From positions 1 through 64,000 of the forward strand of contig CAIQIA010000002.1 of the NCBI GenBank assembly GCA_903871775.1: a stretch of 64,000 bases of DNA. Direction: 5' to 3'. The stretch comes from an uncultured cyanobacterium (GTDB lineage Bacteria; Cyanobacteriota; Cyanobacteriia; PCC-6307; Cyanobiaceae). The position numbers and the translations under genes were made by a program. The notes beneath the pieces are model-generated. The model worked only from the letters and a program-made list of their open reading frames with translations. It was not told where the DNA came from and ran no database searches. Shown piece by piece: positions 16,146-26,831 of this stretch; within the stretch, counting starts at the first letter, position 1, and each line of letters opens with the position of its first letter.

Positions 16146-19100
16146 CCGGCAGCTTCGATCTCAACGGCCCCCTGGGGGCGGGCACCGAGGTGCTTGAGGC
16201 CAGCGCCGGCACCGGCAAGACCTACGCCTTGGTGCACCGGCTGCTGCGGGAGGTGGCCGAACGCGATGTGCCGGTGGAACGGCTGCTGGTGGTGACCTTC
16301 ACCCGGGCGGCGGCGGCCGAGATCAGCCGGCGGGTGCGGCAGCGGCTCGACGACGCCACCCTGGGCCTGCTGCTGCGCCTGGCGGACCAGCCGCCGCCGG
16401 CGGTCGACGCCACCCTGGCCGCCCTGCTCGACGGCTGGGTCGCCGCCGGCCAGGGGCTCCAGGCCCTGGTGCGGCTGCTGCGGGCCAGCGACCGTCTCGA
16501 TCTGGCGCCGATCACCACGATCCACGGCTTCGTGCAGCGGCTGATCCGCGAGAACGCCGCCGCCCTCGGCCTCGATCCGGGGCTGCAGCTGCAGGAGAAC
16601 GGCGCCGAGCTGCAGGCGCGGCTGCTGGCCGACTGGCGCCGGGGGCACCTGGGGCCCAGCCCCGCCGGCTGGCAGGCCTGGCTGCAGGCCCACGGCGATC
16701 TGTCGGTCCCGGAGCTGGCCCGCCTGGCGGCCCTGGTCGACGACGACCGCGACATGCTGCTGCCCCCGCCTCCAGACCCCGACGCCCCCCTGCCCTGGGA
16801 CCGGTGGCAGCGGCTGCAGGGGCTTGTGCAGCCTGCCCTGGAACGCGACCCGGAGGAGCTGGGCAGGGCCCTTCAGACGTTGCTGAGCGGTGGCGCCAAC
16901 CGCGCCCCGTCGGTCTGCGGCAAGCGCGAACTGGCGGGGCTGCCCCTGCGGGTGCTGGCGGCCGCCGCCCGCTTCGCCGAAGCCCCGGCCCCGGCCACCG
17001 CCCGCCGGTACCGCGAGCGGCTGGCGGTGATCGGCACCGACACCCTGCGCGGCCTGCTCGGCGATCCAGACCAGGCCCCCGTCGGCGGGGTGCATGGCCT
17101 GGTGGACCGGCTGCTGCACGAGCCGATCGAGGCGCTGCTCGTCGATCTGGTGCATCGGCTGCGGCGGGGCCTGGCCGACGAGCGGCAGCAGCGGCAGCAG
17201 CTGTCGTTCGGGGACCTGCTCGAACGGGTCGACCCGGCGACCCTGCCGCCAGCGGCCCTGCAGGCGCTGCAGGACTGGGCCGGGCGCAACCTCGGCGCGA
17301 TCCTGATCGACGAGTTCCAGGACACCGATCCGATCCAGTGGCGCCTGTTCGAGGCCCTCGGCGACGGCCGCATGCCCCTGGTGCTGATCGGCGACCCGAA
17401 GCAGGCCATCTACCGCTTCCGCGGCGGCGACATCCGCACCTACCGGCTGGCCACCGAAGCGGCCGACCGCCGCCGGGCTGCGCTGATCACCAACCGCCGC
17501 AGCGATCCGGCCCTGCTGGAGCGCCTCAACCGCCTGTTCGCCGGGGCAGACACCTTCGCCGGGGCCGGCATCGCCTGCCCGGCGGTGCAGCCACCGACGG
17601 CCGGGATGGACAGCCTCCTGCGCCTGGCCGACGGCGGGCCGGCCCCGCCGTTGCGGCTGCGCTGGATCTGCGACGGCGCCGCAACCCAGAAGGGCTTCCG
17701 CGGCACCAGCCAGGGGGAGCTGCTCAGAAGCCTGCCCCGCCGCCTGAGCGATGATCTGCAGGCCACCCTGGCGGCGGGGCAGGAGCGCTGGGTCGACGGC
17801 ACCTGGCGGGCCATCACCCCCGGAGACCTGGCGGTGCTCGTGAGCCGCAACGCCGATGCGGTGGCCCTGCAGAAGACCCTGCTGGCCCGTGGCATTCCGG
17901 CCCGCATCGCCCGCGGCGGTGACCTGTGGGCCTCCCCCGAGGCCGCCAGCCTGGCCCTGGCCCTCGAGGCCCTCGACCAGCCCGGCCAGCGACCGGCGGC
18001 GGCGGCCCTGGCCCTCTCGGGGCTGGGGGGCCACACCATCGATGGGCTGGCCGGCTGGGACAACGGCGCCTGGGCCGCCTGGCTGGACCGGCTCGACCTG
18101 GCCCGCGACCGCTGGGCACGGCTGGGGCCCCTGGCGGCCCTCGAGGTGCTGCTCGACGACGGTCGCGCCCTCGCCCGCACCGGCGCCCTGCCGGGCGGCC
18201 AGCAGCGACTCAGCGACCTGGCCCAGATGGGGGAACTGCTGCAGCAGGCCTGGCAGGAGCAGGGCCAGCCCTCGCCGGCGCGGCTGACTCTGTGGCTGGA
18301 CCAGCGGCGCCTGGGCCGCCGCGACGACGACGACGACGGCAGCGATGGGGGCCAGCAGCAGCGGCTGGTGGCCAGCGGTGACCTGGTGACCGTCAGCACC
18401 CTGCACGCCAGCAAGGGCCTTGAGTTCCCGCTGGTGTGGTGCCCCAGCCTCTGGCGGGTGCCGAAGGATGGGGGCAGCGGGCAGCCCTTCCGGGGGTGGG
18501 ACGCCATCGCCGGCCGCCGCTGCCTCGAACTCGGCCGGGCCGACCGGGCCGAACCGCGGCAGTCCCGGTGGCGGGAGGCGCGGCGCGAAAGCTTCGAGGA
18601 GCAGCTGCGGCTGGCCTATGTGGGCCTCACCCGGGCCTGCCATCAGCTCACCATCGACTGGGGACGGATCAATGAGGCAGGGGCCAGCCCCCTGGCCTGG
18701 CTGCTCCATCCCGACGCCCGCCAGGACGGCGACACCCCCTGGGAGGGCCTGACGGACCTGCTGAAGACGGCGCCCGACCTGCTGGAGGCCCTCGAGGCGC
18801 GGGGGCGGCAGGTGGGCTTCCGCGTCGAGCGGGCCCAGGACCCGGCCCCACCGGCATCGCCCCCCGCCCCGGAGGCCGAGCCACGGATCGAGGCCCCGCT
18901 CCCATCCGTGGCCCCCCCGCCCCTGCGAGCCCTGCAACGCCCGCCGCAACGGTCTCCGTGGGGCCGCTGGAGCTACAGCCGCCTGGTGGACCACGGCACC
19001 CCGGCCACGGAACGGGAGGAGGAGGGCATCGACCGGGACCGGGGCAGCGACGGCGAAGAGGCCGGCCCCGGTGAGGATCCGGCCTGGGCCGTGCTGCCCG

Positions 19101-19771
19101 CAGGCACCGCCTTCGGCACCCTGGTGCATGCGGTGCTCGAGCGGCTCGACTACGACGCCGACCCCCGCGACGCCGACGGCCAGCGCATCCTCCAGGAGGC
19201 GGTCGCCGCCTCGGGCCTGGACCCCAAGCTGGTGGACGGCCTCGGAGCGGCCATCGCCGGCCTGCTGCAGAAGCCCCTGGGCGGGCCGCTGGGGGAGCTG
19301 CGGCTGGCCGACGTGCCCCGCGGCGACACCCTGCGGGAGCTGCCCTTCGACCGGCCGATCACCGGGTTCGACGGCGGTGCGGGCCGCGACGTGCTCGGCG
19401 AGGTGCTCAACGATCTGAGCCGCCATCCCGATGCCACGGTGAGCGCCTATGCGGCCGGGCGGCTGCAGGGCTGGCGGCCGCGGCCGTCGGCGGGCTTTCT
19501 GACCGGCGTGATCGACCTGGTGTTCCGCACCCCCCAGGGCCGCTGGGTGGTGCTCGACTGGAAGACCAACCGGCTCAACCGGCCGGTGACGGCGATCATG
19601 GCCGCCTCCGACTACTGGCTTCAGGCCGAGATCTACCGGCGGGCGGTGGAACGGTTCCTGCGCTGGCGCCTGGCCCTGCCCGCCGGCGCCCCCTGCCCCG
19701 TCGACGCCGTGATGCTGTTCACCCGCGCCGGCAGCGGCGCCTGGCTGCGGGATCCGGGGGGGGCGCCATGA
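16142..19771 (+). CDS. recB: exodeoxyribonuclease V beta subunit RecB
   Basis: 1209 residues. Walker A ASAGTGKTYAL at about 20-30, helicase motif II LIDEFQDTDPIQW near 388, DPKQAIYRFRGGDIRTY, STLHASKGLEFPLVW and LAYVGLTRAC mark a UvrD/Rep-type 3'-5' helicase. The C-terminal nuclease has GVIDLVFRT and LDWKTN (about 1138-1142) with the D-x-K catalytic pair intact. The ATG overlaps the recC stop and the stop overlaps the recD ATG. It acts in double-strand end processing. Confidence 0.96.
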   Translation: MTGSFDLNGPLGAGTEVLEASAGTGKTYALVHRLLREVAERDVPVERLLVVTFTRAAAAEISRRVRQRLDDATLGLLLRLADQPPPAVDATLAALLDGWVAAGQGLQALVRLLRASDRLDLAPITTIHGFVQRLIRENAAALGLDPGLQLQENGAELQARLLADWRRGHLGPSPAGWQAWLQAHGDLSVPELARLAALVDDDRDMLLPPPPDPDAPLPWDRWQRLQGLVQPALERDPEELGRALQTLLSGGANRAPSVCGKRELAGLPLRVLAAAARFAEAPAPATARRYRERLAVIGTDTLRGLLGDPDQAPVGGVHGLVDRLLHEPIEALLVDLVHRLRRGLADERQQRQQLSFGDLLERVDPATLPPAALQALQDWAGRNLGAILIDEFQDTDPIQWRLFEALGDGRMPLVLIGDPKQAIYRFRGGDIRTYRLATEAADRRRAALITNRRSDPALLERLNRLFAGADTFAGAGIACPAVQPPTAGMDSLLRLADGGPAPPLRLRWICDGAATQKGFRGTSQGELLRSLPRRLSDDLQATLAAGQERWVDGTWRAITPGDLAVLVSRNADAVALQKTLLARGIPARIARGGDLWASPEAASLALALEALDQPGQRPAAAALALSGLGGHTIDGLAGWDNGAWAAWLDRLDLARDRWARLGPLAALEVLLDDGRALARTGALPGGQQRLSDLAQMGELLQQAWQEQGQPSPARLTLWLDQRRLGRRDDDDDGSDGGQQQRLVASGDLVTVSTLHASKGLEFPLVWCPSLWRVPKDGGSGQPFRGWDAIAGRRCLELGRADRAEPRQSRWREARRESFEEQLRLAYVGLTRACHQLTIDWGRINEAGASPLAWLLHPDARQDGDTPWEGLTDLLKTAPDLLEALEARGRQVGFRVERAQDPAPPASPPAPEAEPRIEAPLPSVAPPPLRALQRPPQRSPWGRWSYSRLVDHGTPATEREEEGIDRDRGSDGEEAGPGEDPAWAVLPAGTAFGTLVHAVLERLDYDADPRDADGQRILQEAVAASGLDPKLVDGLGAAIAGLLQKPLGGPLGELRLADVPRGDTLRELPFDRPITGFDGGAGRDVLGEVLNDLSRHPDATVSAYAAGRLQGWRPRPSAGFLTGVIDLVFRTPQGRWVVLDWKTNRLNRPVTAIMAASDYWLQAEIYRRAVERFLRWRLALPAGAPCPVDAVMLFTRAGSGAWLRDPGGAP

Positions 19772-21237
19772 GCGGCAGCCGTCGCGCCGCCGAGCGGCTG
19801 CTGCAGCTGGCCGGCGCCGATGCCCGGGGGGCCGAGGCCCTGCTGCCCCTGCTGGAGCGGCTGCAGCAGGCCATCGCCGAGGGCAGCGAACCGCTGCCGC
19901 TGCTCCCCCACGAGCTGCCGCTGCTGCAGGGACCGGCGGACGCCCTGCTGCGGTCGTTGCCCGTGGCCGTCGAGGCAACGCCCGCCGACGGCGGACCGCC
20001 GCTGCTCTGGACCCGCGCCGCCTTCGACCGGCGCGAGCGGCTGCTGGCCGAGCTGGAGCAGCGGCTGATCGCCCACGACGGCTGCCTGGTGACGGGGGGG
20101 GCCGGCACCGGCAAGACCACCCTGGTGCGGGAGCTGCTCGCCCGCGAGGAGGGGCGCCGGGTGGCCCTGGCGGCCCCCACGGGCAAGGCGGCGGCGCGCT
20201 TGCGCCAGGCCCTGGGCGGTGCCGGCGACGGCTGGCCCTGCCAGACCCTGCACCGGCTGCTCGAGGCCCGCGGCAACGGCGTCTTCGGCCGCGACGGCCA
20301 GCGCCCCCTCCCCCTCGACACCCTGGTGGTGGACGAGGTCTCGATGGTCGACGGCCTGCTGATGGAGGCCCTGCTGCGGGCCCTGCCGGCGACGGTGCGG
20401 CTGCTGCTGGTGGGGGACCCCGGCCAGCTGCCGCCCGTGGGCGGCGGCGGCCTGCTCGATGGGCTCGAGCAGCGGCTGCAACGCTCGGCGCCAGGCCACC
20501 GGCGGCACCTGACGGTGTCCCACCGCTTCGATGGCCGCACGGCCCTGGGGCGCTTCGTGACAGCCCTGCGGGCGCCGGCGGACGCCGACAGCCTGCAGCG
20601 GCAGCTGGAGACCCTGCCGATCGACGGGAACCTGGGCTGGCACCCGCTCGGGCGCGGGTTGCCGCCGGCGCTGGTGACGCTGCTGCAGGAGCATGTGCAG
20701 ACCCTGCGCCAGGCCGTGGCCGCCGACCACGACCCCGTCGCCCTGCTGGGGCTGCTCGAACGGCTGCTGCTGCTCACCCCCCAGCGCCGGGGTCCCCTGG
20801 GGGTGGAGGGCCTCAACAGCCGGCTGCTGGGCCTCGATCCCCGCCAGCCCCGCCGCTGGCCCGCCGGGACCCCGGTGCTGGTGACGCGCAACGACCCGGG
20901 GCTCGACCTGGCCAACGGCGACCTGGGCCTGGTGCTGCCATCGGACGGTGGAGCCATGGCCGAGGTGCTGCTGCCGGGGCCCGCCGGTCCCCGGCGGCTG
21001 CCCCTGGCGCTGCTGCCCGGCCTCGAACCCGCCCTCGCCCTCACGGTGCACAAGAGCCAGGGCAGCCAGGCCGAGCGGGCGGTGGTGGTGGTGCCCCAGC
21101 CCGAGGCCCTCGACCTGCGGCTGCTCTACACCGCCCTCACCCGGGCCCGCCAGCGGGTCGACCTGGTGTGTCCCCCCCTGGGGCCACCGCCGGCGGCCAT
21201 TCCGGCAGGCGGGCCAGGGGAATGCCCTCGGCCCTGA
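19768..21237 (+). CDS. recD: exodeoxyribonuclease V alpha subunit RecD
   Basis: 489 residues. Walker A VTGGAGTGKTTLVREL (about 107-122), VVDEVSMVDGLL, GDPGQLPPVGGGGLL, LTVSHRF and the UvrD_C2 segment ALTVHKSQGSQAERAVVVV identify the 5'-3' helicase of RecBCD. It is shorter than E. coli RecD (608), mostly at the N-terminus. After the usual LYTALTRARQRVDLV it runs on for about 25 Pro/Gly-rich residues that are antisense to the mscS 3' end (101 bp overlap, 21137-21237). Confidence 0.94.
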   Translation: MSGSRRAAERLLQLAGADARGAEALLPLLERLQQAIAEGSEPLPLLPHELPLLQGPADALLRSLPVAVEATPADGGPPLLWTRAAFDRRERLLAELEQRLIAHDGCLVTGGAGTGKTTLVRELLAREEGRRVALAAPTGKAAARLRQALGGAGDGWPCQTLHRLLEARGNGVFGRDGQRPLPLDTLVVDEVSMVDGLLMEALLRALPATVRLLLVGDPGQLPPVGGGGLLDGLEQRLQRSAPGHRRHLTVSHRFDGRTALGRFVTALRAPADADSLQRQLETLPIDGNLGWHPLGRGLPPALVTLLQEHVQTLRQAVAADHDPVALLGLLERLLLLTPQRRGPLGVEGLNSRLLGLDPRQPRRWPAGTPVLVTRNDPGLDLANGDLGLVLPSDGGAMAEVLLPGPAGPRRLPLALLPGLEPALALTVHKSQGSQAERAVVVVPQPEALDLRLLYTALTRARQRVDLVCPPLGPPPAAIPAGGPGECPRP

Positions 21238-22894
21238 GCCCGTTGACCAGCCGGCGGCGCAGCTCCCGCGAGGCCGCCCACTGGCAGTTGGCCCTGGCGA
21301 CCATCAGCACGCTCAGCTCCAGCCCCTGGGGCCCCTCCGCCGTGAGGCCCCGCACCTGCGGAGCGCCGATCAGGGCGTCCTGCCACTCGGCATCGGCGGC
21401 GAAGGCATCGCAGCAGCGCCAGAGCACCGCCAGGGCCCTGTCGAGGTCGTCGACGGCATGGGAGACCAACACCCGCACCTCGGCGCCGGAGCGGATCATC
21501 GTCTCGTTGAGCAGCCGCGATTCGGCGCCGTTCTGGATGATCGCGACGCTCTGGTCGAGGCAGCGCAGCTGGGTGCTGAGCAGGCCCACATCCACCACTT
21601 CCCCTGAATAGCCCCCCAGCTGCACCCAGTCGCCGACGGCGTAGCGGTCTTCGAGCAGCACCAGCAGCCCACCGACGAAATCCCGCAGGAGGGTCTGAAA
21701 GACGATCGCCAGGCCCCCCAGGAGGGCACCGCCGGCCAGCAGCAGCTGATCCGAGGCCTGCCGCACGCCGGGCAGGTCGATCACCACCCACACCGTCAGC
21801 ACCACGATGGCGAACAGATCGATGAGGCGGTGGCTCACCTGCAGCAGGTTTCGGTAGCGCTGGCGGCGCCGGGCCCGCTGCTCGACGGGGGTGTCGACGT
21901 TGTCGACCCACTGGTGCAGGCAGAAGGCCACCACCAGCCGCACCAGCAGCACGACCACCGCCAGGGCCAGGGCCTTGCCCAGGGCCGTGAGGGGCTGGAG
22001 CATCAGGGCGATGGCGGTGGTCACCCCACCGGGCAGGGCCGAGCTGAGGGCCCCGGCGGCGAGCACGCCGCAGGCAAGCACCATCAGAAAGAGCAGCTGG
22101 CCGCCGGCCTGGTTGGTCTGCACGAGCAGATGGCGCCAGCGGCCGGGCTGGTCCTGCTCCCAGCGGGCGAGGCGATGGCTCAGGCGGCGGTTCTGGGTCC
22201 AGAGCAGCAGCAGGCCCGCGGCCAGCAGCAGCACCACCATCAGCGCCAGGGCCGTGAGCCGCCAGCGCAGCAGCAGCTGCTCGCGGGTGAACATGCTGCG
22301 GGCGTGGCGCAGGCGCCGCTCCAGGCGGGCCCGCCAGCGTTCGGCCAGCTCGTTCTGGCTCATGCCCTGATAGCGGGCGTCTTCGGGGGTGACCGTGAGC
22401 AGGGGGAGCGGGGCCGACCGGGTCGACGTGAAGGCCTCCAGCACCGGACCGCCCCCCGCCCCGACCTGCACCCGCACCTGCAGGTCGGCGGGGGTGCCGA
22501 GCATGTTCAGGGCGGCCCGCTCACAGGAGAGGTCCCGCGGGGTGGTGGCCAGCACCGCCTCGAGGATGGATTCGGTGATCGCCTCCGCCGCCGAACACTG
22601 ATTCGAGGGCGCGTAGAGCAGGGCCAGGTTGCCCTGGATCGCAGCGGCCCGCTGGCTGGCGGTGGGGGTGGTGCTGTTGCGGCCGAGGGTGGGGGCGGTG
22701 ACCACCAGGGCCGGCACCCCCAGGATCGACACCCGGGCGGTTTCGAGGCTGCCCGCCGAGGTGGCGGCCCCCTGAACCTGCTCTTGTTTGCCGAACGTTG
22801 GAATCGGGGGGGCCATGGCCGCCCGCAGGGGAGCGGCCAGCAGCACCACCAGGGCCAGCGCCAGCAGGGCCAGCCGGCGGTGGCGAAGGGGCAT
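21137..22894 (-). CDS. MscS-family mechanosensitive channel
   Basis: 585 residues. A signal peptide-like N-terminus (1-26) is followed by a periplasmic domain of about 180 residues. Several membrane segments (about 215-235, 260-285, 290-325, 350-375) lead to the MscS core: GGLAIVFQTLLRDFVGGLLV then DRYAVGDWVQLGGYSGEVVD. A cytoplasmic beta/alpha tail follows. It would relieve turgor on osmotic down-shock. The ATG at 22894 overlaps the stop of the upstream cyAbrB gene (TGATG), so the two are cotranscribed. The 3' end overlaps recD. Confidence 0.9.
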   Translation of the reverse strand: MPLRHRRLALLALALVVLLAAPLRAAMAPPIPTFGKQEQVQGAATSAGSLETARVSILGVPALVVTAPTLGRNSTTPTASQRAAAIQGNLALLYAPSNQCSAAEAITESILEAVLATTPRDLSCERAALNMLGTPADLQVRVQVGAGGGPVLEAFTSTRSAPLPLLTVTPEDARYQGMSQNELAERWRARLERRLRHARSMFTREQLLLRWRLTALALMVVLLLAAGLLLLWTQNRRLSHRLARWEQDQPGRWRHLLVQTNQAGGQLLFLMVLACGVLAAGALSSALPGGVTTAIALMLQPLTALGKALALAVVVLLVRLVVAFCLHQWVDNVDTPVEQRARRRQRYRNLLQVSHRLIDLFAIVVLTVWVVIDLPGVRQASDQLLLAGGALLGGLAIVFQTLLRDFVGGLLVLLEDRYAVGDWVQLGGYSGEVVDVGLLSTQLRCLDQSVAIIQNGAESRLLNETMIRSGAEVRVLVSHAVDDLDRALAVLWRCCDAFAADAEWQDALIGAPQVRGLTAEGPQGLELSVLMVARANCQWAASRELRRRLVNGLRAEGIPLARLPEWPPAVAPGGDTPGRPAGGPG

Positions 22895-23262
22895 CAATCC
22901 TCCGACTCGTCGTCGGCGCCGACGGGCACCAGGCGGATCTGCTTGCGACCCAGCTTGATCTCGAACTCATCGCCGGGCTCGAGGTTGAGCAGGGCGGTGT
23001 AGGCCTTGCCGATCAGCAGGTTGCCGTTGCCCTGGACCGTGGCCGTGTACGACAGCTTGCGACCCACCTTGCCGGCCCCCTGGCCACCGGCCTGGAGGTC
23101 GACCCCCTTGGCCTCGAGCAGGGCCTCGTAGAAGGCTGTGAAATTGAGGCGTTCACCACCGTCTTTCTTGGTGGAGACATAGCCACAGCCGCGGACGATC
23201 TCGGATTTGCCGAGATCACCCAGCTCCTTCACCTTGGCGAGCAGTTCCGATCCCGTGAGCAT
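22894..23262 (-). CDS. cyAbrB-family transcriptional regulator
   Basis: 122 residues from ATG 23262: MLTGSELLAKVKELGDLGKS, CGYVSTKKDGGERL, FYEALLEAKG, and the C-terminal AbrB-like part GKAYTALLNLEPGDEFEIKL. These regulators bind DNA as oligomers and modulate carbon/nitrogen and stress genes. An upstream in-frame ATG (23304) adds 14 residues without family character. It is cotranscribed with the MscS channel gene and is paralogous to the partial gene at 1-261. Confidence 0.93.
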   Translation of the reverse strand: MLTGSELLAKVKELGDLGKSEIVRGCGYVSTKKDGGERLNFTAFYEALLEAKGVDLQAGGQGAGKVGRKLSYTATVQGNGNLLIGKAYTALLNLEPGDEFEIKLGRKQIRLVPVGADDESED

Positions 23263-23369
23263 GATCGATGACGACAACATCGGCTGAATTGCAGCGCAAG
23301 ACACCCGAAGTGCAAGGGCGGGAGGCCACGGGCTGGCATGCTGGACAGATCACCAGCCGTCCCCGGGCC

Positions 23370-23624
23370 ATGGATGCCGATGTTCTGAGCGTGGCGTGGA
23401 ATCAACTGCAGGAGGCGGCCTTCCTCTGGCTGAGTGACGTGCCGATCTCCCTGGCCCTGCGCGACGAACTGCGGCAGCGCATGGCCCTCTGCAGTCCGGC
23501 CGAACTGGCGGCCTTCGGTGCACGGCTTCGGCCCCTGCTGAGCGACAGCCATCACGTGCAGACGTTCATGGATGGGCTGCTGGCCCCCCTGGGCGGATCC
23601 ACCGAGACGGCGTCACACTGCTGA
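23370..23624 (+). CDS. small hypothetical protein
   Basis: 84 residues from the ATG at 23370 (MDADVLSVAWNQLQEAAFLW). Mainly helical and acidic, with no membrane segment. An earlier in-frame start at 23268 would place 34 atypical residues across the cyAbrB promoter region. It precedes the cupin gene on the same strand, 26 bp away. No family recognised. Confidence 0.6.
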   Translation: MDADVLSVAWNQLQEAAFLWLSDVPISLALRDELRQRMALCSPAELAAFGARLRPLLSDSHHVQTFMDGLLAPLGGSTETASHC

Positions 23625-23650
23625 GGCAGTTCCGGTCGAGGCGCAGCAGC

Positions 23651-24025
23651 GTGCGGTCCTCCGTCGTTGACGATCCTTATCCCCGTCAGGAGCGTCCCTG
23701 GGGGTGGTACGAGACGGTCCTGGAAGACCGGGGCTACCTGGTCAAGCGCCTGTGGATTGCGCCGGGCCAGCGGTTGTCGCTGCAGCGCCACCGCCAGCGC
23801 GAGGAGCACTGGGTGGTGGTGGCCGGCGGCGGAGCGCTGCATCTCGATGGCCAGGAGACGCCGCTGCTGGTGGGTCAGAGCATCCACATCCCCACCGGAG
23901 CGGTGCACCGGGCCAGCGCCGCCGAGGCGGGGCTGCTGATCGTCGAGGTGCAGCGGGGCGAGCGGCTGAGCGAAGACGACATCGAACGCCTCTCCGACGA
24001 TTACGGGCGCGCCGGGACGACGTGA
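23651..24025 (+). CDS. mannose-6-phosphate isomerase type II-like cupin protein
   Basis: 124 residues from a GTG. RPWGWYETVLEDRGYLVKRL and SLQRHRQREEHWVVVAGGG are the diagnostic cupin segments of the phosphomannose isomerase domain of type II (ManC-like) enzymes, followed by IHIPTGAVHRASAAEAGLLI. It is a stand-alone cupin without the guanylyltransferase half, likely acting in GDP-mannose or polysaccharide supply. Metal-binding His and Glu residues (RHRQREEHW) are present. Confidence 0.88.
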   Translation: MRSSVVDDPYPRQERPWGWYETVLEDRGYLVKRLWIAPGQRLSLQRHRQREEHWVVVAGGGALHLDGQETPLLVGQSIHIPTGAVHRASAAEAGLLIVEVQRGERLSEDDIERLSDDYGRAGTT

Positions 24026-24153
24026 TAAGATCCAAAAGTTGAACTTCCGCCTGGTGAAGGCGAGGCAGAGCGTCACCAAGCGCGAACAACGGAGATCTGC
24101 ATCGGAGTGACCCTCCGACGTTGCTTCGCTGGCGCTCCGGTGGGCGGGACCGT
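24026..24153 (+). promoter_or_regulatory. promoter and leader of the DEAD-box helicase gene
   Basis: A -10-like TAAGAT lies at 24026-24031. The transcribed leader would be over 110 nt. It contains a 6-bp hairpin TCGGAG/CTCCGA with loop TGACC (24102-24118) and a smaller CGCCT/AGGCG stem near 24050. Long leaders upstream of cold-induced helicase genes are known in cyanobacteria (crhR); the link here is inference. Confidence 0.4.
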
Positions 24154-25914
<1,761 letters not shown>

Positions 25915-25923
25915 TCCTCACCT

Positions 25924-25947
25924 GCCCCCTGTCCCCTGACAGGGGGC
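25924..25947. terminator. 10-bp perfect hairpin after the helicase gene
   Basis: GCCCCCTGTC (25924-25933) and GACAGGGGGC (25938-25947) pair around CCCT, 10 bp past the helicase stop. It is very stable, but only a short T-containing stretch follows. Most likely a transcription terminator. Confidence 0.65.
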
Positions 25948-25988
25948 GGCCGGATTGGTTAGATCGTGGGGATCCATCACATGACCCC

Positions 25989-26282
25989 ATGCCGCCGCAC
26001 CGGGCCATGGCCGCCCTGGTTCTCCCTGTCGCCCTGCTGCTGGTCGGCGCACCTGCCCGGCCCCTGCCCTCGGGCGACGGGGAGGAACTGATCCAGCGTC
26101 TGTGCCTGGCGGGTTTTCAGCGGGCCTTCGATGAGGCCGGCGAGCGTCCGCCGGTGGGCATGGGGGCCTTCACCTGTCGCTGCCTTGTCCAGCGGATCCA
26201 GGATGGCCAGGGTCTGTCCATGGCACGGGAGCAGTGCACCACGGAAGCCAGTCGCCGGTTCCGGATGACGACGAAGGGCTGA
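25989..26282 (+). CDS. small exported protein with conserved cysteines, unknown
   Basis: 97 residues from ATG 25989. A signal peptide (about 1-27, ending GAPARPLP) precedes a mature part with four cysteines in LCLAGFQRAFD, TCRCLVQRIQDG and REQCTTEAS. The spacing suggests disulfide bonds in the periplasm. The terminator-like hairpin at 25924 separates it from the helicase. Function unknown. Confidence 0.7.
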   Translation: MPPHRAMAALVLPVALLLVGAPARPLPSGDGEELIQRLCLAGFQRAFDEAGERPPVGMGAFTCRCLVQRIQDGQGLSMAREQCTTEASRRFRMTTKG

Positions 26283-26433
26283 GGTCCTGACGCGGCACCG
26301 CTGGCGGCCCCACCAGCTGACAGGCCTTCTCCAGCGCTGGGTCGCTGAGGAGAAGGTCGAAACGGTCGTGGATCTCGAGCTCCCCATTCGCATCCCAGCT
26401 GAGCACCCACGGGAGCGGCGCACGGTCGGCCAT
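26170..26433 (-). CDS. possible small protein, convergent with the exported-protein gene
   Basis: 87 residues from ATG 26433. The first 50 (MADRAPLPWVLSWDANGELE, HDRFDLLLSDPALEKACQLV) look like a genuine soluble protein and fill the gap 26283-26433. The last 37 are antisense to the upstream plus-strand gene and look random. It could be a real gene with a run-on tail, like other convergent pairs here, or chance. No family recognised. Confidence 0.4.
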   Translation of the reverse strand: MADRAPLPWVLSWDANGELEIHDRFDLLLSDPALEKACQLVGPPAVPRQDLSPSSSSGTGDWLPWCTAPVPWTDPGHPGSAGQGSDR

Positions 26434-26527
26434 GGCGTCACCTGCAAGGTCAGAGTTTGCTGACAATCTCACACCTTCTTTGGGATCGTCGCTTTTTCAG
26501 ACTTCCTCAAGACGTGTGTGAAGTCCT

Positions 26528-26812
26528 GTGCCCTCCCCCTGCCGCCAACCCACCGCGGTCCTGCGCCGGGCAACCCTGCTCCCGGCCGGCCTGGCGCTGA
26601 CCCTGGCCCTCGCCGCCCCCCTGCGGGCCGGGTCGGTGACCGACGAATCGATCTGGGACCAGGGCAATGCCCTCGAACGGGCCCGCAGCCAGCTGCCCGC
26701 CGGCGCCCGCGAGACCGGCCACCGCTGCCAGACCCTGCAGGTGCGCAATGACCTGCGCTACCGCTGCACGGTCGAGTTCAGCACCGACAATGCGGACGGA
26801 TCCCAGCCCTGA
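26528..26812 (+). CDS. small exported protein, unknown
   Basis: 94 residues from a GTG. A signal peptide (1-35, ALTLALAAPLRAGS) precedes a mature domain with two cysteines (HRCQTLQVRNDLRYRCTVEF). Such small secreted proteins with a Cys pair recur in picocyanobacteria, but I cannot name the function. It is followed 19 nt later by the ABC exporter gene on the same strand. Confidence 0.65.
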   Translation: MPSPCRQPTAVLRRATLLPAGLALTLALAAPLRAGSVTDESIWDQGNALERARSQLPAGARETGHRCQTLQVRNDLRYRCTVEFSTDNADGSQP

Positions 26813-26831
26813 TGGCGGATCCACCGCCGCC

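Noticed and set aside
15008-19978. A 4.9-kb uninterrupted minus-strand reading frame across recC and recB
   Set aside because: It is antisense to clearly conserved recC/recB/recD motifs, its translation is Gly/Arg/Pro/Gln-rich with no domain, and such frames are expected where GC-rich codons avoid TTA, CTA and TCA.
12822-21237. recCBD considered as a defence or novel nuclease-helicase system
   Set aside because: All three subunits carry canonical RecBCD motifs in a normal operon; picocyanobacteria commonly have RecBCD.
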